NCBI GenBank assembly: GCA_947253195.1
Contig: CAMXXM010000070.1
Location: 1-7,252 of the forward strand
Reading direction: 5' to 3'
DNA length: 7,252 nucleotides
Origin: an uncultured Porphyromonas sp.
GTDB lineage: Bacteria > Bacteroidota > Bacteroidia > Bacteroidales > Porphyromonadaceae
A program made the position numbers and the translations under genes. The notes beneath the pieces are model-generated. The model ran no database searches, had not been told where the DNA came from, and worked only from the letters and a program-made list of their open reading frames with translations. Each line of letters starts with the position of its first letter. The first letter of the stretch is position 1. Shown one piece after another: positions 1 through 6,036 of this stretch.

Positions 1-2
1 AT

Positions 3-84
3 CTAATACCGATATTAGTGAAGTCTAATATCGGTATTAGGCGTCGCTAATATCGGTATTAGACCTCACTAATATCGGTATTAG
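3..84. repeat. Array of four 16-bp near-palindromic repeats, 22-bp period
   Basis: Units start at 3, 25, 47 and 69, exactly 22 bp apart. Units 2-4 read CTAATATCGGTATTAG. Unit 1 is the exact reverse complement, CTAATACCGATATTAG. Each unit has perfect 6-bp arms (CTAATA/TATTAG) around an asymmetric core (TCGG), which gives it an orientation. The 6-bp spacers differ: TGAAGT, GCGTCG and ACCTCA. The reverse complement of 1-24 matches 63-86 at 22 of 24 positions, so the outer units plus flanks form a larger inverted repeat. Units 1 and 2 could form a 16-bp hairpin with a 6-nt loop. The array may continue left of the window. It could be a set of operators on one face of the helix, a hairpin terminator for a gene to the left, or a dispersed palindromic repeat. 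I do not recognise the family. Confidence 0.9.
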
Positions 85-112
85 AGATTTCCCTGCGGAG
101 TGGGCTGATTGG

Positions 113-231
113 GTAGGGATGACGCATTCGGTGGGTATGCTTGATGGTGCGACACCCTTGCGGGTGCTTTGCTTCCTACTCTTCAGAATGAGTTGAGTGG
201 CTTCCGTACCACTCAGATGCGTCACCCCTGC
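113..231 (+). other. Segment with potential branched secondary structure (possible RNA or inverted-repeat element)
   Basis: Bases 113-128 can pair with 216-231: 13 Watson-Crick pairs, 2 G-T pairs and one mismatch (119/225). Directly beside this, 194-200 (TGAGTGG) pairs with 209-215 (CCACTCA) around an 8-base loop, so the two helices would stack. A short stem at 153-157/162-166 (CACCC/GGGTG, TTGC loop) gives a third arm, making a three-way-junction shape. Both G-T pairs become G-U in a plus-strand RNA but A-C in a minus-strand one, which favours the plus strand. Competing short helices exist (124-127/137-140 and 217-221/234-238). No riboswitch, tRNA, 5S, SRP or tmRNA signature is recognised, and no -7 box was seen upstream. 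It might also be a small inverted-repeat element, but no target duplication is evident. Confidence 0.3.
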
Positions 232-240
232 TTCGCATAT

Positions 241-254
241 GATGTCCGGACATC
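241..254. promoter_or_regulatory. Perfect 14-bp palindrome upstream of coaA (candidate operator)
   Basis: GATGTCCGGACATC is a perfect palindrome. It ends 18 bp before the -7 box at 273-280, so it covers the place where the -33 element of a Bacteroidota promoter would lie. No TTTG is present there. A dimeric regulator bound here could repress coaA or replace a missing -33 contact. The palindrome has no loop and no following T-tract, so it is a poor terminator candidate. The regulator is unknown. Confidence 0.4.
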
Positions 255-272
255 CGTAAGAGGTAAATTGAA

Positions 273-280
273 TACCTTTG
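273..280 (+). promoter_or_regulatory. Candidate coaA promoter, Bacteroidota -7 box
   Basis: TACCTTTG matches TAnnTTTG, the -7 consensus of the Bacteroidota primary sigma factor. It ends 36 bp before the ATG at 317, so transcription would start near 287 and leave a leader of about 30 nt. No clear -33 TTTG was found. The box overlaps an in-frame TTG at 278, which argues against translation starting there. Confidence 0.55.
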
Positions 281-316
281 CCGGTGAATATTTATGCAGG
301 ATCGGACTACAGCACA

Positions 317-1267
317 ATGAAACCCTATACCGCAACCTTTTCTCCCTATCAATCATTCACTCGAGATCAGTGGAGCAGCCTGGACAGCCACCCCAACTTT
401 CCTTTCTCCGAGATCGACATTAGCAAGCTCCATGCGATGAATGAGCCTCTGACCGTAGAGGAGATCAGTGATATTTACCTCCCTATGTGTCGCTTCTTGG
501 AGATAAATATTATGCATCATAAGAATCTGCAGCGCGACTATGGCGAGTTTTTTCATCGTCAGTTCCAGACCGTTCCCTACGTCATCGGGATCGCCGGCAG
601 TGTCGCTGTGGGTAAGAGTACCACGGCGAGGGTCTTGCAGAAGCTCCTCTCAATGAACGAGGAGACGCCAAAGGTCTCTCTCGTGACGACCGATGGCTAC
701 CTGTACCCCAATGCTGAGCTGGAGCGGCGCGGTCTGAGCGACCGAAAGGGATTTCCTGAGAGCTACGATGTGATGAGTCTGCTCAACTTCCTTGCGGCTG
801 TCAAGAGCGGTCGTCGTCACCTCCCGTCACCCAGGTACTCCCACCTATACTACGACGTGATCAAGGGAGAGTATGACGAGGTGGATCAGCCGGATGTGCT
901 GATCATCGAGGGGATCAATGTCTTGCAGGCGAGTGTGGATGCGTCGAGAGCACGTCGGTCGGTCTTTGTGTCAGACTTTTTTGACTTCTCGATCTACGTC
1001 GATGCGGAGAAGTCTGCGATCCGCAGGTGGTATGTGGATCGATTCATCAAGCTGCAACAGACGGCGTTTAGGAATAAGGACTCTTACTTCTATCGCTACG
1101 CCGATCTGCCTAAGGAAGAGACTATTAAGCTGGCCAATCAAGTGTGGGATGATGTCAATCTGATCAACTTAGTCCAGAATATCGAGCCGACGCGCTTTCG
1201 CTCCAATCTCATCCTCGAGAAGGGTGACGATCACAGCGTGAGGAGCATCTGGCTGAGGAAGGTTTAG
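317..1267 (+). CDS. coaA: Type I pantothenate kinase (CoaA)
   Basis: This cytoplasmic P-loop kinase catalyses ATP-dependent phosphorylation of pantothenate, the first committed step of coenzyme A synthesis. The protein has 316 residues from the ATG at 317, the same length as E. coli CoaA. The frame stays open upstream to a TTG at 278, but that codon lies in the candidate promoter, and residues from the ATG look like a normal CoaA N terminus (FTRDQW at 14-19). Visible motifs are Walker A GSVAVGKS (94-101, K100), TTDGYL (124-129) with the probable catalytic D126, SPRYSHLYYD (171-180) with H176, and IIEGINVL (196-203). K100, D126, H176 and R105 sit one position before E. coli K101, D127, H177 and R106. 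R106 is tied to CoA feedback binding, so feedback control is plausible. The gene stands alone on the plus strand, convergent with upp. Many Bacteroidota use type III CoaX instead. Confidence 0.95.
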   Translation: MKPYTATFSPYQSFTRDQWSSLDSHPNFPFSEIDISKLHAMNEPLTVEEISDIYLPMCRFLEINIMHHKNLQRDYGEFFHRQFQTVPYVIGIAGSVAVGKSTTARVLQKLLSMNEETPKVSLVTTDGYLYPNAELERRGLSDRKGFPESYDVMSLLNFLAAVKSGRRHLPSPRYSHLYYDVIKGEYDEVDQPDVLIIEGINVLQASVDASRARRSVFVSDFFDFSIYVDAEKSAIRRWYVDRFIKLQQTAFRNKDSYFYRYADLPKEETIKLANQVWDDVNLINLVQNIEPTRFRSNLILEKGDDHSVRSIWLRKV

Positions 1268-1285
1268 GCTAGCCGGGTACAAAAT

Positions 1286-1331
1286 GAGCAGAGCCTCCGA
1301 GGGGACAATCGTCTCGTCGGAGGCTCTGCTC
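1286..1331 (-). terminator. Long hairpin terminator between convergent coaA and upp
   Basis: Bases 1286-1300 (GAGCAGAGCCTCCGA) pair perfectly with 1317-1331 (15 bp). After one G-G mismatch the stem continues with 1302-1306/1311-1315 (one G-T pair) to an AATC loop. In the minus direction the stem is followed by ATTTTG (1285-1280), a short U-tract, so it fits an intrinsic terminator for upp and the operon behind it, starting 16 nt after the upp stop codon. On the plus strand it starts 18 nt after the coaA stop, but no U-tract follows, so termination in that direction may be weaker. Confidence 0.88.
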
Positions 1332-1347
1332 GTAGTATAATATCCGC

Positions 1348-2007
1348 TTAGTCCATCTTGGTCCCGAAGGAGAGATCCCCTGCGTCGCCCAGTCCTGGGA
1401 CGATGTAGGCGTGCTCATTGAGCTTCTCGTCGAGGGCGGTGATCCAGAGGGTGGAGTCCTCAGGGGCATGCTTCGCAAGCATATCGACACCCTGCCGGCT
1501 GGCGATGATGGCTGCGAAGTGGGTGGTGGCGGGCTGCCCCTTGGTGAGGAGTGCATTATAGGCAAGCATCATCGAGCTCCCCGTCGCCAGCATTGGGTCA
1601 GCAAGGATCAGTGTCCGTCCCTCGAGAGAGGGGGAGGCTAGGTACTCGATGTGTACGTCAAATCCCAGCTCACTGTCTCCACCCTCCTTGCGGTAGGCGG
1701 ATACGAAAGCGTTGTCAGCCTTGTCAAAGTAATTGGTCAGTCCGCTCTGCATGGGGAGACCGGCGCGAAGGATGGTGGCGACGACCACTTCCTCGGTGGG
1801 CAGGTACATATCCTTGGTCCCGAGAGGGGTGGTCACCCTCTTCTCCGTGTAGTCGAGTGTCTTGCTGATCTCGTACGCCATAATCTCGCCGAGGCGCCTG
1901 GCATTGCTCCGGAAGCGCATCGAGTCCGCATGGATATTGACATCCCTCATCTCTGCGATGAAGCGGTTGATGAGGCTGTTTTGCTCTGATAAGTTTACTA
2001 TTTTCAT
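1348..2007 (-). CDS. upp: Uracil phosphoribosyltransferase
   Basis: The enzyme converts uracil and PRPP to UMP and pyrophosphate in pyrimidine salvage, in the cytoplasm. The 219-residue protein is close to the usual family length of about 208-220. Visible motifs are VVVATILRAGLPM (74-86), the PRPP-binding loop ILADPMLATGSS (134-145) and the C-terminal uracil-binding segment YIVPGLGDAGD (201-211), followed by FGTK. The start is the ATG at 2007, 12 nt after the stop of the lytic transglycosylase gene. No strong Shine-Dalgarno is seen, as usual in this phylum. It is the last gene of the minus-strand cluster and ends 16 nt before the hairpin terminator. Its link to the upstream genes looks positional rather than functional. 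Confidence 0.96.
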   Translation of the reverse strand: MKIVNLSEQNSLINRFIAEMRDVNIHADSMRFRSNARRLGEIMAYEISKTLDYTEKRVTTPLGTKDMYLPTEEVVVATILRAGLPMQSGLTNYFDKADNAFVSAYRKEGGDSELGFDVHIEYLASPSLEGRTLILADPMLATGSSMMLAYNALLTKGQPATTHFAAIIASRQGVDMLAKHAPEDSTLWITALDEKLNEHAYIVPGLGDAGDLSFGTKMD

Positions 2008-2019
2008 ACTCTTAGCTAG

Positions 2020-3435
2020 CTATTTTCCCTTGCTCCTTGCTCCTCGGTAGAGGGCAGAGAGTTGCATAATGTTGTCTACATACTTGACGGTCTCCGAGCC
2101 ACGGACGTAGCCGTACTTGACCACAGGGTCATTGAAGTACTTCGGTGTGCTCTTGAGGAGGAGGTACTCCCTTACCCCTCCATCCCAGACACTGTCCGGT
2201 GCGCTGTACTTCCGTGCCAGACGCATCGCATCCAGGACGTGACCATAGCCGGCGTTGTAGGCCGCGAGTGTGAAGCACTCCCGCTCATGGGTGTCCCGGA
2301 TGTTGCTAAAGGACTTCTCATTGTCCCGGAGGCAATCGACAGCCACGCGCACTGCTGTCAGAGGGTCCAGCAACTGTTCCCTACTCACCCCATAGGCACG
2401 TCCGGTGGCAGGCATCACGCCCATAAGACCTCGCGCCCCTGATCGAGCCACGATGTCAGGGATGAAGCGAGACTCTGTGAAGGCGATCGCAGCGAGATAG
2501 GTCCAGTGCCAGCCCAGTCGCTTTGCCTCTTGCATGAATATCTCATCGTATGGGGAGATGGCTCCCTGCTGGATAGTAGGAGTATGGAGGGGGGATCTGA
2601 GACCCTTGAAGTAATTGCCACTCTCGATCGTAAGCAGGCGGTCAGGGTCAACCTCTTCCTCCTTAGAAGAAGAGGAGAAGAAGCGGCCGATCTGCTCGGT
2701 GAGACTCTGATTGCCCTTATGCAGCATCCAGCTGTACCGCAGTGGTACGCTGATGCGAAGCTTTGTGTCGAGGGTGGGGTGGTGCCGCTCAAATAATCCC
2801 GCCAGTCGGGTGTCTACCGCTGCGTAGCGGATGTTGTCTCCATCGGCGACCGACTTGATCAGGTCCACATCGCCCAGAGAGTCGACGGGTAGGATATGGA
2901 GGGAGTCCAGGGCGGCCTCTGCAACGATTTGCTCCAAGCGCATCTCCGCAGGACTATTGGAGGAGACGTAGATCGACTTGCCGTCTAAGTCGCCCACCCG
3001 GCGGAGGAGCGGGGTGATGGATCTATTTTGCACCACTACTAAAGCGATAGTGTCTACAATGCCGGCAAAGTCATACGACTTGCTGATCTCAGAGGTCATG
3101 GCAAAGGGGGTGATGGATAGGTCGATGACCCCGGACTTGATCCATGCCATAAGACTATCCCTGCTACCGGTGACCTTGATGTCGAGCTTGAGCTTGTGCG
3201 CCTCGGCAAAGCGAGACACCTTCTGATACTCCAGCCCGAAGGGCTCACCTCTGTAGAAGTAAAAGTCCGTAGGGGAGGTGACCGTCCCTACTCGGAGCGT
3301 ATCACTGGCGACGATTTCGCTCCACTTTCGGTAGTTGACCTCCTCCGACTCTCTCTCCTTCCTCGTCTCGATGCAGGAGGACATCATCCCGATGAGAAGG
3401 AGCAGCGGAGCGAGTCGAGAGAAGTATCGGGACAT
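2020..3435 (-). CDS. mltF: MltF-like membrane-bound lytic murein transglycosylase lipoprotein
   Basis: MltF-type enzymes cleave the MurNAc-GlcNAc bond of peptidoglycan to give 1,6-anhydro-MurNAc ends during wall turnover. From the ATG at 3435 the protein has 471 residues. Residues 1-21 form a lipoprotein signal (basic start, LLLLIG core, lipobox-like MSSC with C21). Residues of about 45-265 resemble a family 3 solute-binding domain, and about 295-460 an SLT domain with the catalytic glutamate in AFTESRF (E321), GLMG (336-339) and AYNAG (392-396). This is the two-domain MltF order, and the enzyme is expected to be anchored by lipid on the periplasmic side. The ATG shares one base with the TGA of the methyltransferase gene (TGATG), which implies translational coupling. 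A GTG at 3438 is a less likely start. The symbol reflects domain architecture, not proven orthology with E. coli mltF. Confidence 0.88.
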   Translation of the reverse strand: MSRYFSRLAPLLLLIGMMSSCIETRKERESEEVNYRKWSEIVASDTLRVGTVTSPTDFYFYRGEPFGLEYQKVSRFAEAHKLKLDIKVTGSRDSLMAWIKSGVIDLSITPFAMTSEISKSYDFAGIVDTIALVVVQNRSITPLLRRVGDLDGKSIYVSSNSPAEMRLEQIVAEAALDSLHILPVDSLGDVDLIKSVADGDNIRYAAVDTRLAGLFERHHPTLDTKLRISVPLRYSWMLHKGNQSLTEQIGRFFSSSSKEEEVDPDRLLTIESGNYFKGLRSPLHTPTIQQGAISPYDEIFMQEAKRLGWHWTYLAAIAFTESRFIPDIVARSGARGLMGVMPATGRAYGVSREQLLDPLTAVRVAVDCLRDNEKSFSNIRDTHERECFTLAAYNAGYGHVLDAMRLARKYSAPDSVWDGGVREYLLLKSTPKYFNDPVVKYGYVRGSETVKYVDNIMQLSALYRGARSKGK

Positions 3436-4649
3436 CACTTGACGTAGAGTACAAGACCCTTGAGATACTCTCCCTCGGGGTGATAGATGTTCACGGGATG
3501 ATCCGCAGCCTGAGTAAGGCGGTGGAGGATCCTCACCTCTCGCCCGGCTTGTAGAGCAGCGGTAAATACCGCTTCCTGAAATTTCTCCGGGCTAACCACC
3601 TGTGAGCAACTGAAGGTGAAGAGCAGGCTCGAGGGGGCAATCTTCTGGAGCGCAATGCGATTGAGCCGACGGTAGCCATTGAGTGCGCGTGAGAGGACGC
3701 GTCTATTCTTTGCAAAGGCGGGCGGATCCAGTACCATCAGGTCGTACTCTCCTCCCTGTAGTCCCTCTAAGTAGCCGAATGCATCGGTGGCGATCTCCTC
3801 GTGGGTATCGTCTCTGCCGGGGAAGTTGAGCTCCATATTCCTTGCCGTCAGGTCTATGGCGCGCTCAGAGCTGTCTACGGACACCACCTGCTTAGCCCCT
3901 CCCAGCATGGCAGCGAGGGAGAATCCTCCCGTGTAGGAAAACATATTGAGCACCTTCCGCCCCTTAGCATACTGTCTCAGGAGGGAGCGGTTGTCTCTCT
4001 GATCCAAGAAAAAGCCGGTCTTCTGTCCCTTGACAACGTCGAGGTAAAATTTCATCCCCCGCTCGTCGATCACCACCTCCTGCTCCCTCGGTAGAGATCC
4101 CATAAGCAGCTCATCGATCTCCCCCTCTATCGGAGAGCTTGCCGTCAGCGTCTCGGCGCTCTTGTAGTAAACCACCTGCAGGCGACTGCCAAGCACCGTG
4201 GACATTGCCTCTGAGATCAGGTGTCTCTGTCGGTGGATGCCGAGCGTGTGAGCCTGTATAACAGCGATGGAGTCGTACAGGTCTATGATCAGTCCCGGGA
4301 GACCATCGCCCTCACCATATATCCAGCGGAGGGCAGCGTGCTCTCCCGCCAAGCCGACAGCCTCCCTCACCTTGAGAGCCCCCCCCAGTCGCCGGACCCA
4401 GAATGCTTGGTCAATCTCCTCCGAGGCATCGAAGGTGAGGATCCGTATCGCAATATTCTCCGGAGACCAGTAGCCGCGGGCGATAAAGTCATCCGTTGAG
4501 CTCCTGAGCTCGACTAAGTCTCCCTCCTTCAGCCCGTCGGTATCCCTCCGATCAAGAGCACCGGAGAAGACCCAAGGATGACGGCGCTCCATCGGCTCGT
4601 CTTTACCGGGTCGTAGGTGGAGTATTGGTATGGAGTCTAGGGTGGTCAT
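3435..4649 (-). CDS. rlmI: Class I SAM-dependent rRNA methyltransferase, RlmI family
   Basis: RlmI-family enzymes methylate a cytosine (m5C1962 in E. coli) of 23S rRNA using S-adenosylmethionine. The 404-residue protein is near the usual family length of about 390-400. Order: a PUA-like RNA-binding domain (about 9-85), a central segment with EGDGLPGLIIDLY (113-125) and GQKTGFFLDQRDN (208-220), then a Rossmann methyltransferase fold with VLNMFSYTGGFSL (233-245, SAM binding), acidic D259 in SVDSS, DPPAF (308-312), and FSCSQ (346-350) with the expected catalytic C348. All key elements are present, so it should be active. The start is the ATG at 4649, 8 nt after the exonuclease stop. The stop overlaps the next gene's start by one base. 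Codons 88-91 contain a run of eight G. The exact target base cannot be read from sequence. Confidence 0.9.
   Translation of the reverse strand: MTTLDSIPILHLRPGKDEPMERRHPWVFSGALDRRDTDGLKEGDLVELRSSTDDFIARGYWSPENIAIRILTFDASEEIDQAFWVRRLGGALKVREAVGLAGEHAALRWIYGEGDGLPGLIIDLYDSIAVIQAHTLGIHRQRHLISEAMSTVLGSRLQVVYYKSAETLTASSPIEGEIDELLMGSLPREQEVVIDERGMKFYLDVVKGQKTGFFLDQRDNRSLLRQYAKGRKVLNMFSYTGGFSLAAMLGGAKQVVSVDSSERAIDLTARNMELNFPGRDDTHEEIATDAFGYLEGLQGGEYDLMVLDPPAFAKNRRVLSRALNGYRRLNRIALQKIAPSSLLFTFSCSQVVSPEKFQEAVFTAALQAGREVRILHRLTQAADHPVNIYHPEGEYLKGLVLYVK
4379..4386 (-). repeat. Eight-base G run inside the methyltransferase gene
   Basis: The plus strand has eight consecutive C, read as G on the coding strand, across codons 88-91 of the RlmI-like gene (L-G-G-A). 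A one-base slip would truncate the protein before the SAM-binding domain. The reading frame is intact here. Confidence 0.9.
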
Positions 4650-4657
4650 AGGATGAG

Positions 4658-5422
4658 TTATTTGTCAGTGGTTTTACTTTTTACTTTTGCCCCCTTGACC
4701 TTAGCTTTAACCCTGCGTTTTCGTACTCTCGCAGAGGTCTCTCTCTTCTTTGGCTTGGGTACTCTCACGGTCGGTCCCACTCTCTTCTCGATCATGGAGG
4801 GCTTGACGAAGTCCTTAAGTCCGTCGTAGATCAGCAGGCCGGCATAGGCATCGAGTGCGGCATAGTTAGTCTGCGCCTCCGAGAGTTTCTCGCTCTCCCA
4901 GTTGCTGAGTCGCTGGCTCTTGGAGATGCGCTTGTCGTAGAGTAGGGCATAGAGCTTGGAGAGCGAGAAGACCTTTAGACCTGCGGCCTTGGCCGTCAGC
5001 TGGAGCTCAAGAACTTGGTGGCACTCGAGACCATGGTTTTTCCTCAGGCCGAGAGCGTCATCGTGGATAGATACCCCCACGAGGAGTGTACCGTCGTCTG
5101 CCAGCACGCGTGCTACGGGGGCGAGGCGTGATGCCTTGTCCTCCTTTCCGTCAAAGGTCAGTAGCTTGATGATTACGGATCTCTCGTGATCGGAGAGTTG
5201 GAGTATGGAGACCTTATTCCCCTCGCCCTTGTGGAATGAGGGCTTAGTCTCTGTGTCAAGGCCGAGGACACCGGCCCTCGAGAGAGCACCCATGACGCTC
5301 TCTATCTCATCGTCAGAGCACGAGGCGTCAAGGATCGTGACCGGCACCGGAAGCTCCTCCGCCTCCAGCTCCCCGAGCTCTTCCTTGGTGATGGTGATCC
5401 GATCTATAGGCATGTCACTCAT
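4658..5422 (-). CDS. DEDDy-type 3'-5' exonuclease domain protein (RNase D/WRN-like)
   Basis: The 254-residue protein belongs to the DnaQ-like DEDD superfamily, RNase D/WRN exonuclease branch, which removes 3' nucleotides from RNA or DNA with two metal ions. The acidic residues are visible: GLDTET (54-59; D56, E58), GVSIHDD (116-122; D122) and YAALD (187-191; Y187, D191), the DEDDy pattern. RLSNWE (171-176) is a further conserved block. A basic tail of about 37 residues (218-254, rich in K and R) follows and may bind nucleic acid. There is no signal peptide, so it should be cytoplasmic. The frame is open to 5704, but the extra N terminus lies inside the DUF5063 gene and is low-complexity, so I chose the ATG at 5422, which overlaps the previous stop by 8 nt (ATGAGTGA). 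An ATG at 5413 is an alternative. The natural substrate is unknown. Confidence 0.87.
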   Translation of the reverse strand: MSDMPIDRITITKEELGELEAEELPVPVTILDASCSDDEIESVMGALSRAGVLGLDTETKPSFHKGEGNKVSILQLSDHERSVIIKLLTFDGKEDKASRLAPVARVLADDGTLLVGVSIHDDALGLRKNHGLECHQVLELQLTAKAAGLKVFSLSKLYALLYDKRISKSQRLSNWESEKLSEAQTNYAALDAYAGLLIYDGLKDFVKPSMIEKRVGPTVRVPKPKKRETSARVRKRRVKAKVKGAKVKSKTTDK

Positions 5423-5999
5423 CGTGGCTCGATGGGTCATCCTCATCGTCCGGCATCTCGAGGGGCATAAAGTCCGGATCGCTGAGCAGGAGGTGAAGTC
5501 GTCTGAGCACAGCTGCCAGCTTCTCTCCCCACTCGTGGTCAAAGGCATACCTCGCCTCGGCAATGGACTGGACCATCGTTTCCTCGTTTTGCTGTCTATA
5601 GACCCAGACGATATCTGCCAAAGCTTGGAAGAGGTCGGCAAGCAGCTCGCTGAGACTGATGTTGATCGGGCGCTCAGAGTATTGCATCTGCTCGTTGAGT
5701 GCATCGAGGAATAGGTCTCGGTCAGCGAAGAATCGCTCGTGGCGACGTCTCACCCGCTCATAGTCCTCCTCCTCGACGAGGTGCTCCAGCTCGCCAAAGA
5801 AAAGCGACGGATCCAGATCCGGAAGTCTCGTCGCTGCGGTATACACAGCTGCCAACGTGTCACGGCACTCACGCACCGTCTCCCTCGTCCATCGGGGAGT
5901 GACCTCGGGATCAAGCAGAGCGAGGTAATTCATGCTCTGCTGGATAAAGTCCAGTATCTCCGGACTATAGATGAGTGTCATGTCTCCCGTCTGTCCCAT
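5415..5999 (-). CDS. DUF5063 domain protein of unknown function
   Basis: The 194-residue soluble protein appears mostly helical and resembles DUF5063 proteins of Bacteroidota, whose function is unknown. Helix-rich stretches cover about 12-30, 38-58, 66-105 and 115-172. Conserved-looking parts include the Leu/Ala-rich LSELLADLFQALADIVWVY (116-134) and ARYAFDHEWGEKL (149-161). The end is strongly acidic (MPDDEDDPSSHDE, 182-194). There is no signal peptide or membrane segment. The start is the ATG at 5999, and a second ATG at 5981 (residue 7) may be the real one. It lies 37 nt after the DUF4296 gene, with a candidate promoter in the gap, and its last 8 nt overlap the exonuclease start. This suggests coupled translation and perhaps a joint role, which is an inference. 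Confidence 0.82.
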   Translation of the reverse strand: MGQTGDMTLIYSPEILDFIQQSMNYLALLDPEVTPRWTRETVRECRDTLAAVYTAATRLPDLDPSLFFGELEHLVEEEDYERVRRRHERFFADRDLFLDALNEQMQYSERPINISLSELLADLFQALADIVWVYRQQNEETMVQSIAEARYAFDHEWGEKLAAVLRRLHLLLSDPDFMPLEMPDDEDDPSSHDE

Positions 6000-6021
6000 A
6001 GGTCTGTGGCGATCTTAGTTA

Positions 6022-6029
6022 CAAAGTTA
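6022..6029 (-). promoter_or_regulatory. Candidate internal promoter, -7 box before the DUF5063 gene
   Basis: On the minus strand 6029-6022 reads TAACTTTG, a match to TAnnTTTG, in the only gap of the cluster wider than 12 nt. Transcription would start near 6015, about 16 nt before the ATG at 5999 or 34 nt before the ATG at 5981. No -33 TTTG was found at the expected distance, so the call rests on the -7 box and its position. Confidence 0.4.
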
Positions 6030-6036
6030 GTCAATT

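Noticed and set aside
3..84. CRISPR array
   Set aside because: Spacers are only 6 bp, the repeats are 16-bp near-palindromes with one inverted unit, and no cas genes are nearby.
37..225. Minus-strand open frame of 62 codons through the repeat array
   Set aside because: It runs through palindromic repeats of non-codon period and an apparently non-coding region, and its product has no recognisable family features.
113..231. tRNA, 5S rRNA, SRP RNA or retron RNA
   Set aside because: None of the conserved sequences of these RNAs is present, and no reverse transcriptase gene lies nearby. Only the general branched shape is similar.
278..316. Upstream TTG start for coaA at 278
   Set aside because: The TTG overlaps the -7 box, the extra 13 residues are not CoaA-like, and the ATG at 317 gives exactly 316 residues as in E. 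coli CoaA.
1269..1565. Minus-strand open frame across the terminator and the 3' end of upp
   Set aside because: It is antisense-frame noise: Ser/Pro-rich, overlapping well-supported upp and the hairpin.
5423..5704. N-terminal extension of the exonuclease
   Set aside because: The 94 extra residues are a Ser/Arg-rich translation of the DUF5063 gene in another frame, and the exonuclease similarity begins after the ATG at 5422.
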